The notes beneath the pieces were generated by a model. That model did not search any database and was not told the origin of the DNA. It was given only the letters and a program-made list of their open reading frames with translations. The position numbers and the translations under genes are program-made. From positions 5,878,501 through 5,942,500 of the forward strand of contig NZ_CP021425.1 in assembly GCF_002162375.1 (NCBI RefSeq): 64,000 bases of DNA, in the 5' to 3' direction. This document shows positions 1 to 8,003 of the stretch, in pieces (the first letter of the stretch is position 1; each line of letters begins with the position of its first letter). The stretch comes from Oleiphilus messinensis. GTDB lineage: Bacteria; Pseudomonadota; Gammaproteobacteria; Pseudomonadales; Oleiphilaceae.

Positions 1-199
1 TATAGCTGTTGCCAATGGTGGCCATGGTTTTTTTAGCCGCTTGATTCATGGCTTTATCACCGGAACGGATCAGACCATGCTCGTTAATCGAATCAAGTAA
101 AGCGGAAGAGGTGCCGTGATACCAGATGTCTCCGGTGGCGAAACCATCCTGGGTTAAAAGGTCCTTTGCATCTTGTAAGTAGCTGGGTGTTTCACTCAT
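1..199 (-). CDS. Partial protein with ART-like 'YHGT' motif (3' end outside window)
   Basis: Reading leftward from an ATG at 199, 66 codons are open to the window edge, beginning MSETPSYLQDAKDLL. The segment WYHGTSSALLDSINEHGL resembles the first strand-helix of the ADP-ribosyltransferase fold: YHGT followed by a helix and a GL turn, the same pattern as in the RNA 2'-phosphotransferase at 37608-38189. I see no catalytic C-terminal part because the gene is cut. It follows aceA on the same strand but two hairpins lie between them, so it is probably transcribed separately or only by read-through. The start has an upstream AGGTGAAAAGG stretch. Function unknown; the ART-fold assignment is inference from a short motif. 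Confidence 0.6.
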   Translation of the reverse strand, partial: MSETPSYLQDAKDLLTQDGFATGDIWYHGTSSALLDSINEHGLIRSGDKAMNQAAKKTMATIGNSY

Positions 200-234
200 G
201 GCCTTTTCACCTGTGTATATACCGTTTTGGAGAT

Positions 235-278
235 CTCTTAAAAAAATGGCGATCAATTGACCGCCACTTTTTTAAGAG
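235..278. terminator. Bidirectional rho-independent terminator
   Basis: An almost perfect inverted repeat: CTCTTAAAAAA on the left, a GGCG/CGCC-centred stem around ATCAATTGA, and TTTTTTAAGAG on the right. Read on either strand it gives a GC stem followed by a run of T. It sits downstream of isocitrate lyase (minus strand) and ahead of the partial gene at the window edge. Confidence 0.75.
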
Positions 279-297
279 ATGGGGCATTTGCCCCATC
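278..297 (-). terminator. Hairpin just downstream of aceA
   Basis: GATGGGGC and GCCCCATC form an 8-bp perfect stem with an ATTT loop, 28 bases after the aceA stop. It lacks a proper T run of its own but stacks directly against the stronger terminator at 235-278; it may protect the 3' end of the aceA mRNA. Confidence 0.5.
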
Positions 298-324
298 CTA
301 TCACTTTTTAACCGACAACAACGA

Positions 325-1926
325 TTAGATGTTGTTGAACTGGTTAGAAGTGTTTTTCGCACCGCCAGCTTTCAGAGCGTTCTCACCAGCGTAGTACTCT
401 TTGTGGTCGTCGCCCAGGTCAGAACCAGCCATGTTCTGGTGCTTAACGCAAGCGATACCTTGACGGATCTCTTTACGCTGAACGCCAGCAACATAACCCA
501 GCATGCCTTGCTCGCCGAAGTACTCTTTCGCCAGGTTGTCAACAGACAACGCAGTGGTGTGGTAAGTAGGCAGAGTGATCAGGTGGTGGAATACGTTCGC
601 TTCACGTGAACAATCCGCTTGGAAAGTCTTGATGCGTGCGTCAGCAGCTTCAGCCAGCTCAGACTCATCGTACTCAGCACTCATCAGACGATCACGGTCG
701 TATGCAGAAACGTCTTTACCTTCCGCAGTCCAAGCATCGAAAGTTTGCTGACGGAAGCTCAGAGTCCAGTTGAAAGAAGGAGAGTTGTTGTAAACCAACT
801 TCGCATCTGGGTGAACTTTACGAACTTCGTCCATCATATCTTTGATTTCGTGAACAGTTGGTACTGCAGTTTCGATCCACAGCAGGTCAGCACCGGCATT
901 GATTGCTTCGATACAATCGAATACGCAACGCTCGTGACCAGTACCTTGACGGAATTGGTACAGACCAGAAGGCAGACGCTTAGGACGAACCAGTTTACCG
1001 TTACGGCTGATCAGTACATCACCTTCAGCAGTTTCTTCTGGAGAAACTTCTTCACAATCCAGGTAAGAGTTGTAAACGTCACCTTGATCGCCTGGTTCTT
1101 TAACAACTGCGATTTCTTTAGTCAGACCAGCACCTTCAGAGTCGGTACGTGCAACGATCAGACCGTCATCAACACCCAGCTCCAGGAAGGCATAACGCAG
1201 TGCACGCAGTTTCGCGTGGAAGTCAGCGTGAGGAACAGTTACTTTACCGTCCTGGTGACCACATTGCTTCTCGTCAGCAACCTGGTTTTCGATCTGCAGA
1301 CAGCACGCACCGGCTTCGATCATTTGCTTAGCCATCAGGTAAGTCGCTTCCGCGTTACCGAAACCAGCATCGATATCAGCAATGATTGGCACAACGTGAG
1401 TTTCGTGGTTGTCGATTTGCGCTTGGATTTCAGCTTCTTGAGCCGCATCACCCGCTTCACGAGCCTTGTCCAGAGCACGGAACAGGCCACCCAGTTCACG
1501 TGCGTCAGCTTGACGCAGGAAGGTGTACAGCTCTTCAACCAGAGATGCTACAGCAGTTTTCTCGTGCATGGATTGGTCAGGCAGCGGACCGAAGTCAGAG
1601 CGCAGTGCTGCAACCATCCAACCAGACAGGTACAAATAACGACGTTCAGTAGAACCGAAGTGCTTCTTGATAGAGATCAGCTTTTGCTGACCTACAAAAC
1701 CGTGCCAGCAACCCAGAGATTGAGTGTACTTGGTTTTGTCTTTATCAAACTCGGCCATGTCGCGACGCATGATAGCTGCAGTGTACTTAGCTACGTCCAG
1801 ACCCGTTTTGAATTTGTTTTGCGCACGCATACGTGCAGCAGATTCTGGGTTAATCGCGTCCCAAGGGCTACCAGCTGCTTCTTTCAGAGCTGCAACTGCT
1901 TGGATGTCGTTTTGTATTTGAGACAT
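325..1926 (-). CDS. aceA: Isocitrate lyase (glyoxylate shunt)
   Basis: 533 residues. Cleaves isocitrate to glyoxylate and succinate in the cytoplasm, letting cells grow on acetate, fatty acids or alkanes. The catalytic loop is visible as EKQCGHQDGK, with the active-site cysteine at about residue 222; upstream, IADIDAGFGNAEAT is the metal- and substrate-binding strand typical of the family. Length and the KQCGH form (rather than KKCGH) match the longer isocitrate lyases of Pseudomonas type. The start MSQIQNDIQAV follows a GAAGGAAT stretch. It ends at two hairpins, so it is likely monocistronic. Malate synthase is not in the window. Confidence 0.97.
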   Translation of the reverse strand: MSQIQNDIQAVAALKEAAGSPWDAINPESAARMRAQNKFKTGLDVAKYTAAIMRRDMAEFDKDKTKYTQSLGCWHGFVGQQKLISIKKHFGSTERRYLYLSGWMVAALRSDFGPLPDQSMHEKTAVASLVEELYTFLRQADARELGGLFRALDKAREAGDAAQEAEIQAQIDNHETHVVPIIADIDAGFGNAEATYLMAKQMIEAGACCLQIENQVADEKQCGHQDGKVTVPHADFHAKLRALRYAFLELGVDDGLIVARTDSEGAGLTKEIAVVKEPGDQGDVYNSYLDCEEVSPEETAEGDVLISRNGKLVRPKRLPSGLYQFRQGTGHERCVFDCIEAINAGADLLWIETAVPTVHEIKDMMDEVRKVHPDAKLVYNNSPSFNWTLSFRQQTFDAWTAEGKDVSAYDRDRLMSAEYDESELAEAADARIKTFQADCSREANVFHHLITLPTYHTTALSVDNLAKEYFGEQGMLGYVAGVQRKEIRQGIACVKHQNMAGSDLGDDHKEYYAGENALKAGGAKNTSNQFNNI

Positions 1927-2290
1927 AATGCTGATTCCTTCAAGGATGGCATTTAAGTTTCGCCAACCGGTATTGTTCGTATCAAGCTCTGCGCTGAAGC
2001 ACTGAGTAACCTTACCCTGACCGGTTAGCCTAACGGTGTTCTAAATTCAGGGCGCATTCTAATCAATTGTTTCAAATAAATGAAATATATATGAAGCATA
2101 TTCAATATTTATTTTATGAATACCCACTACAACCTTCACAACCAGACTGATATTTATGCTCTAAACTACAGAAATAATGGACAAATTCTACACATTTGAT
2201 TTACCCGGAATCCGGTTTTTGCCAATGTAAAATTCTGTAACAGACCATTGATTTCAGGCATTCAGGCCTGACTGCAAGGAGACGCACGCC
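1927..2290. other. Intergenic region upstream of aceA
   Basis: 364 bases without a gene. The half next to aceA has an imperfect palindrome at 2019-2036 (ACCGGTTAGCCTAACGGT), followed by a very AT-rich block at 2060-2140 that should hold the aceA promoter. The far end carries the AAGGAG ribosome site of the short reading frame at 2291. No clear operator or riboswitch could be named. Confidence 0.4.
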
Positions 2291-2479
2291 ATGACCGAGC
2301 AACCGCAGTACTATCAACCACCGGAGCAACATGACCATCATATCCGCAATATGGTGATTGCCCTTGCCCTGTTTTTTGGTTCAGTTGTTATCGTTTTGGC
2401 ATTGGTTATTTATCATGCGCACTACCTCGCATCACTACTGCCTTTTTCAGTCGAAAAGCAATTTGTGAAACCTTACTAG
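2291..2479 (+). CDS. Short single-pass membrane protein, possibly a truncated M48 peptidase
   Basis: 62 residues with a good ribosome site (AAGGAG, 10 bases ahead of the ATG). Residues 20-45 form one hydrophobic segment after a His-rich start (EQHDHHIRN). The tail LPFSVEKQFVKPY resembles the stretch just after the N-terminal membrane segment of M48-family metalloproteases, where the chain would continue into the peptidase domain; here it stops at a TAG. Because the next 500 bases hold a decayed IS66 transposase, I infer the gene may have lost its 3' part in an insertion or deletion. It could equally be a genuine small membrane protein. Confidence 0.45.
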   Translation: MTEQPQYYQPPEQHDHHIRNMVIALALFFGSVVIVLALVIYHAHYLASLLPFSVEKQFVKPY

Positions 2480-2596
2480 CTATGATGATTTCTGGTGTAC
2501 AAGTTGAAGAAATTGCAGTGTAAGCGCCGTTAAATCGACACACTTCCCTTAACTGTATTGAGCTACATTTTTTAAAGAAGACTCCAGCACGACATT

Positions 2597-2955
2597 CTAC
2601 GGTAACAGGACTTCAAGTTTCTCAGTCGTAGATACCTCACCGATTCGATCCAGCACATAATGGATGTAGGCAGAGTGCAACAGTTGGTTGGCTTTAGCAA
2701 TCTCGATCAAGGAGTAGCAGGTCACAAAGGCTCTGGCAAAAGGGTGTATCGCATTTTCTGCCAATGCATTGCTGATATTGAGATAGCCTTTCTCGAAATT
2801 TCCATTCAGGTAAGGCCATTAGTTTAAGTTGTATCCATAGCCGTACGGGTGAGCGATCCTTTCATGACCTTACTGACGTTTTTCTCCAGCCAACTCTTGA
2901 ATTCGTTCAGCAGTGGAGCACTCATTTCCTGACGGACACGAAACCGTTCAGCACC
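2597..2955 (-). pseudogene. IS66-family transposase (TnpC) C-terminal remnant
   Basis: No open frame survives, but the minus strand encodes two blocks of an IS66 TnpC C-terminus. The first, from about 2951, reads AERFRVRQEMSAPLLNEFKS then WLEKNV before a TAA near 2825. The second, in another frame, includes SNALAENAIHPFARAF and YSLIEIAKANQLLHSAYIHY, ending EKLEVLLP at a TAG (2597). In intact proteins these blocks read as RQ..S.PLL..FK.WLE, NN.AERAI.PF, YSLIETAKANGL.P..Y and E.LLP. The frame break, the internal stop and a gap of about 15-20 residues between PF and YSLIE show an old, inactive copy. Terminal repeats were not found. Confidence 0.8.
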
Positions 2956-3035
2956 ACAATCTCGTTAAGTTGCCATTTCCGCTACCAAGCAAAAAACGAG
3001 TTTGCGATCTCCGAATGTCACTAACTTATCTGTTG

Positions 3036-3911
3036 CTAAACAACCCCAAGCTCTTGTCGAATACCATAGTTCTCTGCGACTTCTGATATTTCTTTAAGAA
3101 CATCATGAGAAAGTTCTTTGCATTTGGCTTCAAGCATTTTATCAACTTGACCTAAAGACACTAATTTTTCTTCAAAGTATTGATAACCAATTGAAGTACC
3201 AACTTTATGGTTATCGTTTTGGAAAACAAATTCACCAAAAGTATCCACAGGAACCGTAGGTTTTCCAAAATACCTAAATATTGTCGCCATAGCCCGGACG
3301 TATTCTGATTTGGTAATCGAGCCATTACAATATATCGCACATATAGCGAACAGCTTAAATCGAACCCCTTGGTCAGCACTTTTTAATTCATCCGTATTAA
3401 ACATGTATCCAAATCCCCCAACAGACACACTCACGCGAGCACGGTTTTTCACGTCGCTGAAATGCCCACGGAAACTTGAAATCATATGAGCTGTACCCAA
3501 AACACCACCGGCTATTTTACCTATAGCCAAGTCCTGCTGAAGATCCCGAATAGGTACAAAATTGACTATATATCTATAGTAATTCCCTCCCAAGGCTCCA
3601 TCAAGAAGAGTATTATTAATTATATAGAGCCTTCTATCCATCGACTCTGAATTCGATATCTTTTCAAACTGTCCTAAAAAATCACCAGAACTTATTTTTT
3701 CGAAGTTATTGTTAATCGATGATCCCACAACCTCATTATTGATAGGTAGGACCAATAATATAATTGGAACAACAGGCCCCAAAAGAAAAAATGATACCGT
3801 CGTCCAAAGAACCTTTGATCGTCCTTTTTTCTTCGCTAATATATAAGCAGGTACTGGACCGATTGCAGCGCCAATCGCTAGCACTAATAATAAGCCTAAA
3901 AGATTGTCCAC
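3036..3911 (-). CDS. Membrane-anchored protein of unknown function, possibly TerB-like
   Basis: 291 residues starting at GTG (MDNLLGLLLVL), chosen because AAAGGAG lies 12 bases upstream. Two hydrophobic segments (about residues 3-24 and 34-55) place the N-terminus in the membrane, with a KKKGRSK loop between them. The C-terminal half, about 175-285, is helical; its GVRFKLFAICAIYCNGSITK stretch followed by FRYFG suggests a TerB/DjlA-like helical bundle, but I cannot confirm the family. Base composition is more AT-rich than the genes downstream. It lies 207 bases after the lpoB-type gene on the same strand, so it may be an independent unit. Confidence 0.65.
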   Translation of the reverse strand: MDNLLGLLLVLAIGAAIGPVPAYILAKKKGRSKVLWTTVSFFLLGPVVPIILLVLPINNEVVGSSINNNFEKISSGDFLGQFEKISNSESMDRRLYIINNTLLDGALGGNYYRYIVNFVPIRDLQQDLAIGKIAGGVLGTAHMISSFRGHFSDVKNRARVSVSVGGFGYMFNTDELKSADQGVRFKLFAICAIYCNGSITKSEYVRAMATIFRYFGKPTVPVDTFGEFVFQNDNHKVGTSIGYQYFEEKLVSLGQVDKMLEAKCKELSHDVLKEISEVAENYGIRQELGVV

Positions 3912-4118
3912 AATTAAGTACTCCTTTCACGCACAAAAAAACAATATTGGATTTCTATACAAGCATGAACTCAACCAGTAGAAATCTGCACAAATTAGTT
4001 ACAATAACACTCTCATTTTCACCGCCAACACTCATGAAACGAGAAAATGCTAGGAAGCTATTGAAAAAGTTATTTACCTTTACGAACGCTAAACAAATAA
4101 TCATTGTTACAAGTTGTT

Positions 4119-4658
4119 TCAATACCAACTTTTCCTAGCTTTGGCCAAAGCCAGGTCATCTGACCACTGACCAACAAGTTCTCCCATTAGTGTGAACATT
4201 TTTAACTGAAGGGTGTAATACACGAGCTCCTTACCCTCTTCCCCGTATTGTCGGGTAGAGGTGAGTTCACTCTTGATGATGTAGTCAAAGTTCGTAGCGC
4301 TTTGATCAACGATTGCGGCCACTTCAGAACTTAAAATAGTTTCTGTAATTCGATCATGCAGATCTTTCATACGGATACCTTCGTTGTCCGTATTGTTCAG
4401 AGGAATTGCAGCGATTAATTTAGGTTTGTCTCCCCCCCACTTTCTAACCAAAGAGGAGACCAACATTTTATTTGTTACTGTTTCTGAAAGTGCAACATAG
4501 TCAGCTGTCGTCAATTTTGTCTGATGGTGAACACGCTCTTTTGAGTCTACTATGGACACTCGTGAAGACGAAGGCTGCTTTGGGGGGTTTGCCTGACAGG
4601 CCACCAACGCAAAGCCTAACGAAACAACAAAAACACTTGATTGGATATGCTTATTCAT
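4119..4658 (-). CDS. lpoB: LpoB-type penicillin-binding protein activator (outer-membrane lipoprotein)
   Basis: 179 residues. The lipobox LVAC gives a lipidated cysteine at residue 21, so the protein should be anchored in the outer membrane. The mature part has features of the LpoB family: YVALSETVTNKMLVS, a KPKLIAAIPLNN strand followed by DNEGIRMKDLHDRITETI, and a C-terminal GQWSDD. LpoB of E. coli activates PBP1b during peptidoglycan synthesis; the same role here is inference. It is the last gene of a six-gene minus-strand operon, 34 bases after the YcfL-like gene, the same pair order as in E. coli. The C-terminus runs on to KARKSWY beyond the usual QWSD end. Confidence 0.82.
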   Translation of the reverse strand: MNKHIQSSVFVVSLGFALVACQANPPKQPSSSRVSIVDSKERVHHQTKLTTADYVALSETVTNKMLVSSLVRKWGGDKPKLIAAIPLNNTDNEGIRMKDLHDRITETILSSEVAAIVDQSATNFDYIIKSELTSTRQYGEEGKELVYYTLQLKMFTLMGELVGQWSDDLALAKARKSWY

Positions 4659-4692
4659 AAACTAAGGTCTTCCCTTTATTTAACCAAAAGAA

Positions 4693-5136
4693 TCAGTTTC
4701 TTCCATCAATAGAATAAATATCGTGAGGGATTCTAAATGTAATGACAATCTTTTCCGCTTCAGGATTTTTACCAACCCCCAAGAAGGATTCTATTTGTGT
4801 GGGAGATAGAAAGATTCTGCGCCAGACTCCGGACTGATCAACAATAAATCCTGCTTCATCCTCCCACTCGACACGATACTCGAGGTGCAGACGTTCATGT
4901 GAAATATTCTGAATTGCAAAATTCGCTTGCTTTAGTTTACCCACTTGTTTGATTTTGACATTTGCTATTTTAACTTTACCAACCAGTGATTGAGATCCCA
5001 GCACCAATCGAGCCTGCGGATGTGATTCATCCAATGTATTGGTTTTTTTAAATCCTGGGTATTCAGCGACCGGTGTTTGCTGACACCCCGACATCAATAA
5101 GAGAATGAGCAGAAAAATAGAATATCGCATTTTCAT
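4693..5136 (-). CDS. ycfL: YcfL-family lipoprotein (DUF1425)
   Basis: 147 residues. Signal peptide with lipobox MSGC, lipidated cysteine at residue 18. The mature domain has the beta-rich pattern of YcfL proteins: LKQANFAIQNISHERLHLEY then RVEWEDEAGFIVD. In E. coli ycfL lies directly upstream of lpoB, as here, which supports both names. Molecular function is not established for the family. It sits 3 bases after the COG3014-type gene, so translation is probably coupled. Confidence 0.8.
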   Translation of the reverse strand: MKMRYSIFLLILLLMSGCQQTPVAEYPGFKKTNTLDESHPQARLVLGSQSLVGKVKIANVKIKQVGKLKQANFAIQNISHERLHLEYRVEWEDEAGFIVDQSGVWRRIFLSPTQIESFLGVGKNPEAEKIVITFRIPHDIYSIDGRN

Positions 5137-5139
5137 ACG

Positions 5140-6723
5140 CTAAAACGTCCATAATTTTCGAGAAGAGTTTGCATAGATGTGATCATCCACACTTCGCGCG
5201 TAAACAAAATTATCCGACCCGTCATCAAGATTTATCACTTTGTCAGACAAAACTCGATTATGCTGGTCGTAACTAACAATCCGTATTTTATTGACCCGTT
5301 TCAACAATCTAACTCTGGCGCCCAACATTTCTGCGGGTAGGCTCATCCAAGAGCGTGTGTCCGGGGTTGCTACACTATTCAACCACTCCCCTAAAATCGG
5401 TATTTTTTTGGTTGCCGTATTTACACCGATTGCCCTTGCAACCGAAAGCAGCACTTTCAAATTTCGAAATGCAGCAGAATCCTTCTGGTGTCTCATTGTA
5501 ATTGCTTCAATATTGGCTATTTGTGTTAACGTCGTAATATGCTTACCAGAAATTGACTTTAATTCAATTCGCTTAACCTTTGATTCGACTGGCTCGTAAA
5601 TAGGGAGTTTAATCGGTACAGTCCTCCCCTTTGAATCAAATCCGTACTCCAATACCTTCCGCTCAGGAGCAAACCCGTTTGCGACGACAACATGTAGCAA
5701 TCTAATGTTGTTATCTAGCTTTCTATTTTTGATATCACTTAAGGCTTTTTCTATCGCTTCACTATTTGGATTTAGACCAAGCGCTTTTTCATAAGAGATT
5801 CTTGCATTGGCTCTCAATGATCCATCTTTTCTGCTCTCGAAGTCTTGAACCATTCCAGCAACGTAATAGCCGAAAGGATTCACGTAGGCGCTAGATACTT
5901 GATTCGCTATCTTATCGTACTTGTTATAGCTCGAAGCCCACTGGCCTTCATCTTGAGAATTGCTTGACTCTTCTCTTTCCTTCTCTAATTTTTGATTCGC
6001 AGCTCTCAACTTCGCATCAAACTTTCTGCGTTCAATATCCTGCCAATCAATTGCTCTACGGGTAACGTTGTACGCCTTTCGGTCACCGTTCAATAAATAG
6101 GCAATTGATTTATAATTCAACATCAAAACTTTTTCAAAGCCCTCACCAGGGTATTTGGAAAACTCTTCCATTCCCGTTACCGACTCCAATAAAGTAATAA
6201 AGCCATCCTCTGCCAACTCTTCTAATTCAGAATCATCCGATCTCAATTCTAAAACCATTTCGGCATTGGCTAGGGAACGAATTGCATCATCTTTATTCCC
6301 TTGATCGAGATACAACGTGCCTCGCTCCATCCACCTCAGGAGACCGACCTTTTCCACAGAACTCCAAATGGCACCACCATCTAACAATCGCTCTTCCCGG
6401 CTCCTGTAAAAACTATCAATACCCTGCAAATTGCCCGTTGAATATAGCGCTTTTACAGGCTTGAAGGCCCTGGAGTAACCAGAATAATAAATATTGTTTT
6501 CATTCTTAGAATCATTACCTTCTCGATGATTCTGATTGACCTCTTTTCTAGCAGGCTTGTTTTGTTGGGCGTTATTCTTAGGGGTATCCAGGGCGTCACT
6601 AACCTTCTGAACATCTTCACCAAATTTTTTGATCCCCTTATCCAGTTTTTCAAAAAAATTAGCCGATACCTGTACAGAATGGAAAACGACACTCAAAAAC
6701 ATAATCAACTTGAATACTTGCAT
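5140..6723 (-). CDS. COG3014-type exported protein with TPR-like helical repeats
   Basis: 527 residues. The N-terminus (MQVFKLIMFLSVVFHSVQVSA) is a signal peptide. Residues 20-75 are charged and low in complexity (FFEKLDKGIKKFGEDVQKV). The middle, about 85-330, is helical and TPR-like, with RAIDWQDIERRKFDAKLRAA and YVNPFGYYVAGMVQDFESRK, followed by a beta-rich C-terminal domain. The AYVNPFG...Y..GM element and its place directly ahead of ycfL-lpoB match the conserved but uncharacterised COG3014 proteins of Vibrio and relatives, from memory. Unlike many members there is no lipobox cysteine, so it is probably periplasmic. Role unknown. Confidence 0.72.
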   Translation of the reverse strand: MQVFKLIMFLSVVFHSVQVSANFFEKLDKGIKKFGEDVQKVSDALDTPKNNAQQNKPARKEVNQNHREGNDSKNENNIYYSGYSRAFKPVKALYSTGNLQGIDSFYRSREERLLDGGAIWSSVEKVGLLRWMERGTLYLDQGNKDDAIRSLANAEMVLELRSDDSELEELAEDGFITLLESVTGMEEFSKYPGEGFEKVLMLNYKSIAYLLNGDRKAYNVTRRAIDWQDIERRKFDAKLRAANQKLEKEREESSNSQDEGQWASSYNKYDKIANQVSSAYVNPFGYYVAGMVQDFESRKDGSLRANARISYEKALGLNPNSEAIEKALSDIKNRKLDNNIRLLHVVVANGFAPERKVLEYGFDSKGRTVPIKLPIYEPVESKVKRIELKSISGKHITTLTQIANIEAITMRHQKDSAAFRNLKVLLSVARAIGVNTATKKIPILGEWLNSVATPDTRSWMSLPAEMLGARVRLLKRVNKIRIVSYDQHNRVLSDKVINLDDGSDNFVYARSVDDHIYANSSRKLWTF

Positions 6724-6730
6724 AATCCCT

Positions 6731-7993
6731 TTACCACGCAGGCTCCATAACTTCTTGTATATTTGACGATTTAACTGTTAAAGGTATAACTCTTCGAACA
6801 ATCGCCCCTGGTTCAATGCTAGCTAGGCTTCCGGACAATAATTTGGCGAGACTGTACTTCGACTGAACTTTAGTAACCTCGATTGCAGCGACCTTTTCAC
6901 CATCAATTTTGATATTTAAGCCTGTATCCGGATCTGTGATTAAATCACCCGGTGTAAATACCTCGTAATGGCCTCCCACACTCGTCATTTTGCCCCCTTG
7001 GTTCAAATAAATTGCAGACTCACCAGCCACCTTAAGTACTTTTAGAGGGTATATATTATCTAGGGACGAATGCACGACCTTACGCGCCGCTCTTTCCAGG
7101 ATCAGATCAATCAAACCTTGGTCATCATTGCTTCTGGCGTACGGTTCAATCTCAGGTTGCATCAACGTGACCTTTACGGTGTCTGACCACTTCACCTGAC
7201 GCGTAGCCATTACCATGATGCGATAATCAGCATAGAACTGCATAATACTGTTATTTGTCGTTTGCCCCATCGTTTTTGAGTATTTCTGCTGCGTTTCTGC
7301 TTTAAATTCCGTGACAGTTCCGATCAATAAATAATCAACCCCCAAAGCTTCACCAATCTTCATCTGTTCATCCTGAGAAGAGTCTGGTGAAAGCAATAAG
7401 TCTCGCTCTTTGATATACTCATCCATATAGTCTCGATCCATAACACTGAAACGCCTGGATTGAGTCAATTCATTGACCAGTTTTTGATTGTACTGCCTTA
7501 CAATTTCAGCATTAGAAAAAGTCTTATTCACAACTCGTATTTCGGAGAACTTAGTCCGAACAGGCAATACTGCGATTTTCCTCAAACTATGGGGAGAGTT
7601 TCCGGGCGTGACATATTCGACAAGCACGACTTTCACTTGCACATGCCACTGATCTACCTCAGTATTGTCGGCTTGCACTATTTCATATGAGTTGATTGTT
7701 CCTTGAGTAGACTCTTTGATGTTATACAAACTATCATTATTGATGCTCACGTCGTGTGTTGACTCATCCGCACTCACAACAGATTGTTCTTTTATTGCCT
7801 TTGTATAAATTTTCTGTGAGTCAATTGACACGCCGTTTGCCTGCTTCACACTCTCTATCAAAGCATTTTGCGTTGCGACGTTAAATGAGGCACCAAAACC
7901 ATCAACAAGAATTTCCCTCTCTATTGTCTCGGCAACAACAAAAAATGGGGATATCGCCAGGAGCAGCATTGTTAACCACTTAAGTCTTAGCAT
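6731..7993 (-). CDS. CsgG/FlgT-like exported protein
   Basis: 420 residues from the ATG at 7993, chosen because AGGAGGAAAG lies just ahead; a longer in-frame start would overlap the preceding gene. The signal peptide runs to FFVVAE. An N-terminal domain (VDGFGASFNVATQNALIESV, about residues 25-120) looks like the FlgT/LPP20 repeat. The middle (about 135-290) is CsgG-like: RKIAVLPV, FSVMDRDYMDEYIKERDLL and ALGVDYLLIGTVTEF. The C-terminal 90 residues carry YPLKVLKV and DPDTGLNI, an FlgT-C-like barrel also present in the protein at 9648. I infer an outer-membrane-associated periplasmic role; no curlin genes are nearby. Confidence 0.75.
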   Translation of the reverse strand: MLRLKWLTMLLLAISPFFVVAETIEREILVDGFGASFNVATQNALIESVKQANGVSIDSQKIYTKAIKEQSVVSADESTHDVSINNDSLYNIKESTQGTINSYEIVQADNTEVDQWHVQVKVVLVEYVTPGNSPHSLRKIAVLPVRTKFSEIRVVNKTFSNAEIVRQYNQKLVNELTQSRRFSVMDRDYMDEYIKERDLLLSPDSSQDEQMKIGEALGVDYLLIGTVTEFKAETQQKYSKTMGQTTNNSIMQFYADYRIMVMATRQVKWSDTVKVTLMQPEIEPYARSNDDQGLIDLILERAARKVVHSSLDNIYPLKVLKVAGESAIYLNQGGKMTSVGGHYEVFTPGDLITDPDTGLNIKIDGEKVAAIEVTKVQSKYSLAKLLSGSLASIEPGAIVRRVIPLTVKSSNIQEVMEPAW

Positions 7994-8003
7994 TACTTTC
8001 CTC

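Noticed and set aside
619-1956. Long open frame of 445 codons opposite aceA
   Set aside because: It is the antisense shadow of a highly conserved, strongly biased gene; it has no ribosome site and no recognisable domain.
3764-4138. 124-codon plus-strand frame opposite the membrane protein and lpoB ends
   Set aside because: It spans the promoter region of the minus-strand gene and has no recognisable product.
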